64,000 nucleotides of DNA from Phymorhynchus buccinoides (lineage: Eukaryota > Mollusca > Gastropoda > Neogastropoda > Raphitomidae). Positions within the stretch are counted from its first letter, which is position 1; every line of letters begins with the position of its first letter. The DNA lies in the NCBI GenBank assembly GCA_017654935.2, contig CM065682.1:38525780-38589779 (forward strand), given 5' to 3'. The notes beneath the pieces are model-generated. The model saw only the letters and a program-made list of their open reading frames with translations. It was not told where the DNA came from and did not search any database. Position numbers and translations under genes: made by a program. Below are positions 23,401-30,500 of the stretch, one piece after another.

Positions 23401-24496
23401 GGCGGAAGGAGAGGGATGGGTTCCGCCTTCCATGATGCCGTGCCCATGACACGGTAACAGTTCAATGCCCCTATGGCCAATAGGATGGGACCTTTACCTT
23501 TTACCTTACCTAAATCTGCATTGTCATATGATAAAGCAAATAAATTATGCATGCATGTCAGTTATCCTGCTTGAGTATTTTTTAATAGCTTTTCAAAATC
23601 CAAAAACATTCAGGCTAAAATTAAAAACACACAAACAGGAAAAAAACACCTTTCCAATATTTCATCTAATGATCTATTGACTTCCTTAGGGCTTTGGGAC
23701 GGAATGACACAGTGATTAAAAATCCCAGTTTTGAAGTTACAGAAATAAACAGGAAGTAATTACTAAAACAGTATACTAAAAATCATTTAAAATAAAGAAA
23801 AGAAAAAGAACCCACAGACACATAAAACACACACAGTGACACACACAAACCAAATAACTCCTGACTTACCCCTCGTCTGTCTCATTTATCATGTCACATA
23901 CTTCCATAAAGAGTCCCCAGTTCTCTGCAGCTTGAGCTCCATCAGTGGCACGCTCTGGTAACAACATTTATATATTATCAATCAAGAGAACATTACATAA
24001 TAGTGTCTGTGAAAAAAAACCACCACACAGTTCATCACTTCATGTCCAGTAAAAAATACACCGGTCCAGATGCTCAATTGTGTTCACATAAAAAATGTTA
24101 CCCATGTCGTTAAGTATCAACAGGAACTTTGATCCCTTATGCATAATTAAAATAAGTTAGATTGATATTAATGTTTAAGTAACTCAACTAAATCACAGGT
24201 GTTCGAGTGTGAGGAGGTTCCAAAACCTAAAACTTCTAAAAGAACCACAACCTGAAATGAAAGAATCATTAGAAATAGAATGTGAATATTCATGTTTTTT
24301 GTGGGGTGTTTTTTTTAAACAAAAAATCTGAAACTGAACCTGTGAAACGAATGCCGGTTACGGAACCCTAACCCCAGCTTCTGCCTTGAAATAAATGTGC
24401 CTTGTGAATTTGCCTTTTTGCTGAAACCAGCATATTTGCAATAAGTTGCCCAACTGGAGTGGTAAGGGGATTTCCGTGCCCAAATAATGCGGCCAT
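3303..24496 (-). CDS. TOM1L2: TOM1/TOM1L2-like endosomal trafficking adaptor (VHS-GAT protein), 3' end not seen
   Basis: Adaptor that binds ubiquitinated cargo, clathrin and Tollip on endosomes (family knowledge). Minus-strand coding exons: 24439-24496, 23870-23954, 22565-22649, 21822-21968, 20586-20720, 16501-16791, 15657-15735, 11127-11269, 6493-6574, 4686-4818, 4076-4169, 3303-3365. All phases agree and give 465 residues; human TOM1L2 has about 507, so a short tail is missing. VHS domain is about residues 5-150 ([34 protein letters not shown]). A Pro/Gly-rich linker follows, then GAT about 225-315 ([18 protein letters not shown]). A clathrin box LIDLD is at about 353-357, [11 protein letters not shown] lies further on, and a PPSY (PPxY) motif is at about 336-339. 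The start codon sits in GAAAGATGGCCGC. The first exon ends without a GT donor in the expected phase. Closer to TOM1L2 than TOM1 by eye; invertebrates may have a single ancestor gene. Confidence 0.93.
3597..3834. mobile_element. MITE-like element with about 40-bp terminal inverted repeats
   Basis: The left end (CTACATGACAAGTGTAAAGT) and right end (ACTTTACACTTGTCGTGTAG) are inverted repeats continuing through GACGTTATTTTATTC. The right half, including GCATTCGCCGAAATATCCAG, recurs at 22990-23130. No coding capacity. Confidence 0.75.
4406..4622. mobile_element. hAT-like MITE with 6-bp target-site duplication
   Basis: Termini CAGGGCTCCC and GGGAGCCCTG are inverted repeats. They are flanked by TAAGCC at 4400-4405 and 4623-4628. 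The inside has repeated GGACCCTCTA motifs. An inverted copy lies at 20205-20415. The CAGGG ends suggest the hAT superfamily, although hAT usually makes 8-bp duplications, so the superfamily is uncertain. Confidence 0.75.
4891..5255. mobile_element. pogo/Tc1-mariner-like MITE
   Basis: The left end TACAGTCCAACC and right end GGTTCCACTGTA form imperfect inverted repeats bounded by TA, like pogo-type elements. Its right end overlaps the first unit of the 101-bp tandem array that follows. No transposase frame. Confidence 0.55.
5167..6277. repeat. Minisatellite, 11 units of exactly 101 bp
   Basis: Units start at 5167, 5268, 5369, 5470, 5571, 5672, 5773, 5874, 5975, 6076 and 6177 with no length change. 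Units are nearly identical. One visible variable site is CTCACAAAT or CTCCCAAAT, in the order A C C A C C C C A C A. Each unit contains the pogo-like right terminus (GAGGTTCCACTGTA) plus flanking AGTCCTTCAATGA, so the array amplified a transposon/genome junction. It lies in a TOM1L2 intron. Confidence 0.95.
6995..7090. repeat. Purine (GA/GGGA) tract
   Basis: Imperfect GAGA/GGGA polypurine run in a TOM1L2 intron. Frames across it are arginine/glutamate or serine/leucine low-complexity artefacts. Confidence 0.75.
7955..8165 (-). repeat. Interspersed repeat (copies at 14975-15165 and 62520-62725)
   Basis: TAGTCACAGAG, GTCTGTGAAATTTGGACTGC and TCGCAGCC recur in order in all three copies (14975-15165 same orientation, 62520-62725 opposite), followed by a TGGGTGTG/GGGGTG tract. 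Probably a SINE or MITE family; no terminal structure proven. Confidence 0.7.
8347..8415. repeat. (GA)n(GT)n compound microsatellite
   Basis: About 16 GA units pass directly into about 16 GT units in a TOM1L2 intron. The long frame over it is a repeat translation, not a gene. Confidence 0.95.
8590..8782 (-). mobile_element. tRNA-headed SINE
   Basis: Minus strand from about 8782: GTGGCACAGTGGCTAAGAC resembles a pol III A box region, and GAGTTTGAATCCCGGCC resembles a B box (GGTTCGAATCC). The body continues with a TTTGACGGGAAAATCGAACT segment. The spacing fits a tRNA-derived head. Confidence 0.65.
9379..9606 (-). mobile_element. Possible decayed tRNA-related SINE
   Basis: Minus strand reads GGCGCTGTGGTATGTTGGA, resembling the head of the SINE at 52395-52583 (GGCGCTGTGGCGTAGTTGG). 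No clear B box is visible. Weak. Confidence 0.3.
10605..10880. repeat. Interspersed repeat fragment
   Basis: The stretch ending GGCAGTCATTGTCGGAAACG recurs in part at about 15225-15260 (AGCAGTCATAGTCGGAAACG). No coding signal; class unknown. Confidence 0.45.
11590..12240. promoter_or_regulatory. CpG-rich intronic segment, candidate promoter or CpG island
   Basis: This segment is much richer in CpG than the surrounding AT-rich intron (for example GTTCGCGCAAGCCGCGGCCG near 11610). It holds AGCCAATCA (CCAAT box-like) near 11955 and CCAAAATGGCGG (YY1-like) near 12000. It lies in the TOM1L2 intron between exons 11127-11269 and 15657-15735. It could be an alternative promoter, a 5' exon of an unrecognised gene, or a young GC-rich repeat. 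No recognised protein. Confidence 0.4.
12771..13016. repeat. Poly-C tract and (CA)n tract
   Basis: A poly-C run of about 32 nt at 12771-12802, then CA tracts at 12956-13016, in a TOM1L2 intron. Proline-rich and histidine/threonine frames here are artefacts. Confidence 0.9.
13285..13505 (-). repeat. Interspersed repeat, inverted copy of 54890-55310
   Basis: Phrases TTATTGTCCATTGGCATTGT, CTTGTCTTCCACCGTGTAAA, GTAACTCTCACACCACACCC and CATGCAACCAGCCACCACTT reappear reverse-complemented in 54890-55310. In the second copy the LINE-tail segment 54975-55140 interrupts the family. Likely a LINE or SINE 3' region. Confidence 0.75.
13515..13700. mobile_element. Half copy of the GGTAAAGGTAAAGATGTG palindromic element
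   Basis: GGTAAAGGTAAAGATGTGCC, TTCTCGGTTAATTCCATTCT, CATAAAGCTGC and GGAATAATAACCC match in order the left arm of the palindrome at 25985-26388. Here the centre is replaced by long poly-C runs (13537-13554 and 13656-13678). Confidence 0.7.
13700..14970. other. AT-rich intron sequence, nothing recognised
   Basis: Unremarkable AT-rich intron of the TOM1L2-like gene. I found no exon, RNA gene or terminal inverted repeat here. Confidence 0.5.
14975..15165 (-). repeat. Interspersed repeat (copies at 7955-8165 and 62520-62725)
   Basis: Reverse-complement match to 62520-62725: TGTGAAATTCAGGTTGCTCC, GTCGCAGCCAGAGGCGCGCC, then a GTGGGTGTGGGTGGGTG tract and GACCAAATG. The two copies share nearly all of about 190 bp, so the family was recently active. 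Confidence 0.75.
15330..15600 (+). mobile_element. Retroposon 3' tail ending in (TTGAG)n
   Basis: The stretch ends GAGATAATAAAGTATTGTTG followed by GAGTTGAGTTGAG. A TGAGATAATAAAGTA tail with a short terminal microsatellite is typical of LINE/SINE 3' ends. No coding part recognised. Confidence 0.5.
16900..17040. repeat. CA and CT tracts
   Basis: Interrupted CA/CACG and CTCT tracts just 5' of the proline-rich TOM1L2 exon on the minus strand. Simple-sequence DNA. Confidence 0.7.
18605..18840. repeat. Interspersed repeat, inverted copy of 2195-2430
   Basis: Contains GAATACTCGGAATTAGGCCC, GACTGGCGTTCT and GAATTCGTCCGAAATGAG, reverse complements of the copy at 2195-2430. Unclassified. Confidence 0.7.
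18947..19215. mobile_element. MITE with long terminal inverted repeats and 7-bp duplication
   Basis: The left end CAAAGACACTAAGCTTACGC is inverted at the right end (GCATAAGCCAAGTGTCTTTG), with GCAAAGACT extending the match. GTGGCAC flanks both sides (18940-18946 and 19216-19222). A diverged internal copy lies at 51510-51780. Possibly hAT. Non-coding. Confidence 0.8.
20163..20476. repeat. (GT)n microsatellite split by a MITE
   Basis: GT runs at 20163-20203 and 20416-20476 flank an inverted copy (20205-20415) of the 4406-4622 element, as if the element jumped into a GT microsatellite. Frames rich in cysteine/valine here are artefacts. Confidence 0.85.
20205..20415 (-). mobile_element. hAT-like MITE copy (inverted relative to 4406-4622)
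   Basis: AGGGCTCCCAATCATCCCGC at one end and ATGGGGGTCCCTGG at the other match the 4406-4622 element in reverse, including GAGGGTCCT motifs and CATAGCGAATGCTGAAAAG. Confidence 0.75.
20860..21195 (+). repeat. Interspersed repeat family G (GGGGATACCGGGGG)
   Basis: Begins near GGAGATACCGGGGGGTCTTT, followed by AAATAGTTCCCCCACC, TGTAACTTCCTCTAAT and TTTGACTCTGCCTTTTC, and ends near ACTGAAAACCGGACACATAC and a GAAGAAGAA tail. Same-strand copies lie at 34415-34738 (nearly full length), 30738-30965 (partial) and 61856-62100 (5' part). Probably a SINE. Confidence 0.8.
21640..21775. repeat. Retroposon tail (AAAGCGC ... TTATTATTA)
   Basis: TTTGTAAAGCGCAAAGAGCT followed by an ATTATTATAATTATTATTA tail resembles the SINE/LINE tail at 49760-49845 (TTGTAAAGCGCTTTGGGCTC, TATTATTATTA). 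Confidence 0.6.
22990..23130 (+). mobile_element. Partial copy of the 3597-3834 element
   Basis: TGTCTATGTTGATAAAGTCG, CGCTGAAATATCCAGTAGTG and ACTTTACACTTGTCGTGTAG match the right half of the 3597-3834 element on the same strand. The left terminal repeat is absent. Confidence 0.75.
23236..23515 (+). mobile_element. tRNA-headed SINE
   Basis: CTGTGGTCGAGTGGTTGGAG (A box-like) and GCGGGTTCGACTTCGAGTCC (B box-like) are spaced as in a tRNA with a longer variable arm (Ser/Leu-like). The body ends in the near-palindromic tail CCTTTACCTTTTACCTTACC. Head and tail look intact. There is a 3' body, so I call a SINE rather than a tRNA gene. Confidence 0.75.
24439..24496 (-). CDS. TOM1L2: First coding exon of the TOM1L2-like gene
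   Basis: Reads [19 protein letters not shown] plus one G, matching the family N-terminus (NPFSTPVGQ). With that G, the next exon at 23870-23954 (starting AG CGT) restores the conserved glutamate before RATDG. The genomic bases after the exon are CAAATATG, not GT. Choices are a sequence error, a GC donor one base earlier (ATT|GCAAAT, which would drop that residue), or a different exon end at ATGCTG|GTTTCA. Confidence 0.75.
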
Positions 24497-24667
24497 CTTT
24501 CCGACTTGTTTTCAAGAATCAATGATGTCATATCCGAGCACTTTTTAGCATGGATTTTTTTTATTATGTATTATGTAAGGGCAGGTAATTATTATTTTAA
24601 AGATCAAAAGACTATGAAAAAGATAGAAGTATTTATAATTATTATAAATAAAAACCGGAAATTCAAT

Positions 24668-24734
24668 TTCCCATAGCAACAGACGCCATTTTGAAGCTTA
24701 GTGTTTCCGTCTGCTGGAGATGAGTTTGTAAACA
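24668..24734. promoter_or_regulatory. Candidate RFX X-box and forkhead site in the TOM1L2/DRC3 bidirectional region
   Basis: TTCCCATAGCAAC at 24668-24680 resembles an RFX X-box, and GTAAACA at 24728-24734 matches the forkhead core. Between them, ACGCCATTTTGAAG contains a YY1-like AAAATGGCGT on the minus strand. They lie in the 1.1 kb between the divergent start codons of TOM1L2 (24496) and DRC3 (25634). DRC3 is an axonemal gene, and RFX/FOXJ1 drive many motile-cilium genes (family knowledge). Function here is inferred only. Confidence 0.4.
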
Positions 24735-24878
24735 TCAAAACTCAAACTCCAGTTTTCAATATCTGAACGGATTTGAGGTAACCAATGTGTGTGGCTTTAT
24801 GCAAAAATATAATGTGAATGTAATGGTCTTCCACTCCTAGAAATAATCTGTCTGATTGCCAGTGGCAGTGTCTGTTAC

Positions 24879-24905
24879 TGAAACACACACACACACACAC
24901 ACACA

Positions 24906-24942
<37 letters not shown>

Positions 24943-24996
24943 TACACACATGCACACACACACACACATACACACACTGACATACATACACACGCA

Positions 24997-25088
<92 letters not shown>

Positions 25089-25100
25089 TCTTCTTCTTCT
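24879..25100. repeat. (CA)n(CT)n(CTGT)n(CTT)n compound microsatellite
   Basis: CA tracts from 24879 pass into a CT run (about 25000-25058), then CTGT repeats and CTT repeats. It lies between the TOM1L2 and DRC3 starts, so it may sit in a DRC3 5'UTR intron. Frames over it are artefacts. Confidence 0.95.
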
Positions 25101-25338
25101 TCTTCTCCTTTAGGCAGCCAACTTCATCACATTGAAGATTCTGCTGCACTTTAGGGGGTAGTACAAAAAGAAAGAAAATAACAGCAAAGGATAGAGTAGA
25201 AAATGAAATACGATATTATTGGGAGAAAGAAATGATCCTAAGATAGTACAAAATAATTGAAGTATTTATAGATACACTGTTTACTATGAAGAAGGATATT
25301 CATGAGATTAAAAAAAATGAATATTGAAGGAAGTTTAA

Positions 25339-25500
25339 CCTCTTCGCTGCCGCCTACTACTTGTGCATGGGCCGCCGGTTTGCCGCGCGATTTTTGAACG
25401 CGGCAATATCGCTACTTAGCGGCGACGTATATATACGTCGGTGGCAAGTACTGAAGCGCTATAGAGGACGTATATATATATGTTATGGGCAGCGAAGAGG
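25339..25500. mobile_element. TTAA-flanked hairpin MITE
   Basis: Ends CCTCTTCGCTGCC and GGGCAGCGAAGAGG are inverted repeats flanked by TTAA (25335-25338 and 25501-25504). The centre contains GACGTATATATACGTC, a perfect palindrome. It is a piggyBac-type target signature with terminal sequence distinct from the CCCTTTC family. It sits about 130 bp before the DRC3 start codon. Confidence 0.8.
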
Positions 25501-25633
25501 TTAATAAATAAATAAAAAGTAATAAATGTTGCCATATTCATGCATAATTTACCAGCTGATGAACAAATGGGGAATAAATAACTCTTATTTATATATTGTA
25601 GATTGGTGTTGCCTGCCTCCACACAGCTTCAAA

Positions 25634-27523
25634 ATGAGTCGGTTGTACGACACTGTGGAGCCGTCGGTCATTGACGAGGAGATGCTCATGCAGGCAGTCG
25701 AAGAGCAAGGCCCCAAGGAAGAAGCCGGCAAAATCGCAAAGACAGAGGGCATCAATTTCGGTGATGTTGTAGCCTTGAGATTGGACTTTAAAAGTAAGTA
25801 CTAATAATAAGAATTAAGAAAAAAAAATTTAAAAGAAAATATGTGCATGAACTCATTGATTCTTGGGCAATAAGGTGCAGTTATGCATATAGGCTTTCAC
25901 TCACATACTCCAACAGATACATATACTGACGGATAGACACAGACACCCGCATCCATGCACGACCACACAGATAACAAATTAAGTGGTAAAGGTAAAGATG
26001 TGCCACCCCCCATGCATTTCTCGGTTCATTGTATTTTTCCGTTTTTGCCTTTCTTACCATACATAAAGCTGTATTTTAGGAACATTTTTAGCTAATTACC
26101 TTTTTGGAATACTAACCCTAACCCTACCCCTAAACCTAACCCTACCCCCCACTATGTACTGCAGTACACCGCGATTTCTCACAGTTGTGGTTCGTTGCGT
26201 TTTTCTGTCTTATATGGTGGGGGGTAGGGTTAGGGTTAGGGCTAGGGTTAGGGTTAGGGTTAGTATTCCAAAAAGGTTATTAGGTAAAAATGTTCCTAAA
26301 ATACAGCTTTATGTATGGTAAGAAAGGCAATAACGGAAAAATACAATTAACCGAGATAGGTAGGGGGTGGCACATCTTGACCTTTACCAATTAAGTTAGT
26401 ATATCGCCGCCCGCATGCAATACAGACGTAAGTTGAAAGACGTCACTTCACAGGAGAAGCAAAAAACTGATTATTTCGGTCATTTCAAGTCAAATTGCTT
26501 CAGATTTTTTCATACGGATTTATTTCGAGCCATCAAATAACTTTGTCACCAGTTTTTCAAATAAATCACGACTTATTTAAGTAATATTGAAATAAGAAAT
26601 TTTGCCCCCAAATCGTGGTTTTAGACTGAGAAGAAAATTAATTTTAGTCCAAAATAAACGCTTTAAAGCATTGTTGAGAATAATACCTTGGCACTCTAAT
26701 ACGCCCTCCAATATATTTTTTGGATACAAAATAATGGGAGAAATTGTCAAAAGTATTTGTTGATTTGACCCAATGAATGTTGCTATCTTATTCTTGTATA
26801 TGCAAAAAATCTAAAAATCGTCTGTATTGCATGCGGGCGGCGATTTTAAATCCATTAGTTTTCGCTAAAGGCAAATGTTTCGTTTATCTTCTTCTGAAAT
26901 TATGATGTTGAAAAGGTAAAATGATGTAAAATGACAGACCATTGTGTTTTGTGGATGCTTTTGAAGCAAGTGCGTGAAGTTCAACAAGCTTATTTTGATT
27001 ACAGCGTCTTTATCTTTTGGAATTGTGGTTAATGAAGTTGGTGAGCCTTGTATTGTACTATGTATACTCAAAAAATCTCAAAATCGATAAAAATTGAGTT
27101 ACGTCTGTATTGCATGCGGGCGGCGATATATATAGTTAATATATCGCTTATCTACCAGTACTGTGCATGCAACCAAATACAGTACCTTGTTTTCAGGGTA
27201 CAGAATTATGCTGTCTTCAAATATTAATAATCTCTGTGTATACAGACATCCTGAAAAACAAACAGAAACATAGGCAGAAAGAGATTGAGATACAAAGATC
27301 TTGTCCTTCCTTTTTAAAATACAGTACCTTGCTTTCCGGAAACGAAAGTACCCTGTCTTCAATTATTGATCATCTATGTGTGTTTGCAGACATCCTGAAG
27401 ATTGATGGCCTCTGGGAGTTTGTCAACTTGACCAAGCTGCAGCTGGACAACAACATCATTGAGAGGATAGAAGGCATTGACATGCTAGTCAACCTGGTCT
27501 GGCTAGGTAATTGACTTTGTAGG

Positions 27524-27578
<55 letters not shown>

Positions 27579-30500
27579 GGGAGAATGATTGTGTATACGT
27601 TTATTTGTACCTTCAAATGCAAAAGGAGACTTAAGTTTGAAAAATTAAACCTTTTTTTTTAAGGCTATGAAAGGATCACAATACCGTTGTCTTTCAAATG
27701 CACTGCATTTTGTATTTGAAGGCACTGTTTAAAACTATCCTTCTTCTTCTTCTGTGGTGGTGGCCAGCTTCTTTTTATAGAAGTAAATGCACACACTTTA
27801 TCTTTTACCATAACTGCTGCTTTTTTTGTGCTTTTTTTGTTTGTTTTTGTGCTGTCCCATCTTCTGGGCTGTACAGTGGCGTTGCTCCCACGCCGCTCAT
27901 TCCGAATCCCAATTCGCAGCTACACCCGGGTTTGTTCAAGTCGCAGAAACCGAGACCAGCAGTCCAAGGGGAGAGAATCTATGTTAGGCCGTCAGGAGGC
28001 AACCAACCGAGGAGACACTGCACTTCTGCTGAGTCACTTCGGTGGAGTTCAGTGGAGCCTGTTCAGGACACCACCTACTAAGCCCCCTACTGACGACACT
28101 ATTCTCTTAGTCGCGGAGCCAGCGTGAGTGAGGTACTCCTCCGAGGGCGCCACCACGACCGTCCACCGACAGCTCCCCAGAACACACTGATCCCCATGAC
28201 TTTGACCCGAACGCACCAAGGCATAGGCTGGATTGGAAAACGAAACTGAGGTCACCATGAGAGCAGGGCATGCAAAGCCACAGAATTTGAGACATTTTTT
28301 AAAAATTTTATGATTGATGGAAAATGAGGCCGATGATAACGATGATGATGATACTATGGAGTTCCGTATCGGTCTGAGACTGCATGGCAGGGCTGTATTC
28401 TACGCTTCCTTTCATAATGATATCCCGGCGTTAACCAGGCCCGAGAACTACAGACACCTGCAGTGTTGGTCTTGCAATTAGAGCAACACTCTCAGAATCG
28501 CATCCGTTAAGCGGATGAAACTCGACTGTGTGGTTTCAGTCTTCCCATTGAGCCCATAGCCACTCACTCTGGGTAGGAGTCGGTCCAGGACCGAAAAAAC
28601 CCTCGCCTCTGATGGGAATCGAACCCAAGACCTCCCAGCCAGTAGTCCGCGACGCTAACCACTACACCACGGCGGCTGGTACCATAACTGCTTTCAGTTG
28701 GACCGTTATCTTTACTTACTTCCAAAATTATGGGATCTGACATGTTGCCACACACCTTTAATTACATCCCTTTCCATCCCCCTAATATCTGGTTGCTCCA
28801 TTTGGATATCATGCTACAGTGGAGTACACTTAACACAAAACTGGATTACACGGAATGAACGGCTTCTTTATCATTACTTTAAAAAATCGTTTTACACACA
28901 AACGTTTTTCTCAGCACAACACGAAATATGGTTAACACAAACAAAAACTCAGTCTGATTGTCATTTATCATACTAAAGTCCATACTGGTCACACAAAATG
29001 ATGCTGGAGCTGCCAAATATTTTATTACAAACTTTGCAAAAACTATCACGAACCTCATCTACTGCACCTCGGTGGAACCAATGAACGCTTTCAGTCTTCG
29101 GTGTATTGATGTGTCTGAGCCAATCAAAAAGCGGTTTGCATTTTATGTATTCCGGAAGAGATAGGCCTACAATGGAGTCGGTCTTGTGCCTTGGAAAATC
29201 TTGCGATGTATTCATCGAAATTCGCGAAGAACAGTCTTTGAAGAGGATTAATAATTGATTGTGATGATATTTGGTGTTGCTATCTTCTACTTCTTCATAA
29301 ATAAACGTCTAAGCTCTCGGAAATGGAAGGTATGTACGCACGTTTCCAATATACGCTGGTGCCAAGTCTACCGATCATTACCGCAACTTCGTGAATAACT
29401 AGCTGCACCTGCCCGGTTGGTTTCAGGTTGGTTTTGACCGCAATTTTGTTGAAATTTTTTAACACAAAATACAAACACACACAAAAATCTTTGCCCCGCG
29501 AGTTTTGTGTTAAACGTACTCCACTGTACTTCAAAGAACAATAAATCTGGAGAAACTCCAGGGAAATGCAAACAACAATAACTTTGGAGCGTCCCATCCC
29601 ATACTCATGTCTTTCTCTCTGTCTTTCTTTTGATTCCCAACATTATGGTAAGCTATAGACACTTTTCTTTTGGTGATAGATCTGTCGTTCAACAACATTG
29701 AGGTGCTTGAAGGCCTGGACTGTCTGACCAAGCTGGAAGACTTGACCCTCTACAACAACCGCATCAGCCGCATCGAGAACATGGACACTTTGCTGAAGCT
29801 TCAGGTCCTGTCCCTGGGGAACAACGACCTCAAAGAACTAGAAAATGTAAGTCCATTTTTATCAAAGAACTAGAAAATGTAAGTCCATTTTCATAAAACA
29901 AAAAATTAGAAAATGTAAGTCCATTTTCATCAAAGAATTAGAAAATGTAAGTCCATTTTCATCAAGAAACTAGAAAATGTAAGTCCATTATTCTCAAACC
30001 AGATAATGTAAGTTCATTTCCGTTTGCCATGATATTGAAATCTAAGGTCATTTTTACATACAATTTTGATTAATATAAAAACTAGTTTGGTGTCCTGCTG
30101 GAAAATGTATGTTTGTTTACACACACAACTGGGATGTTCAAATTACAGTTGGGTTCGGTAGTCTAATAAGGGCAGGACATAATAAAAGCTTCTTTTTGCT
30201 CTCTTGCGTAAGGTTAAGTTTAGGAATGCTGATGATGACGATAAAGATGATGACATCTTTGTTTCTGCTGCTCAGACAATAGATATGAAAATGATGGTTA
30301 TGATTATCATTCTTAATACTACATGAATATTTATATTATATTATGTGTGCATAATTTTTTTAATCCACGTTAGGTATATGTCTACATGCATTTATATTTG
30401 TTCTAACTTTTTTTTAATTATTAATCTCTCAAAGTATTTGTTCTTTTATATGTAGACTTAGTGCTTGCTCAATCCCAAAAAAATGCAATTTATAAACTGA

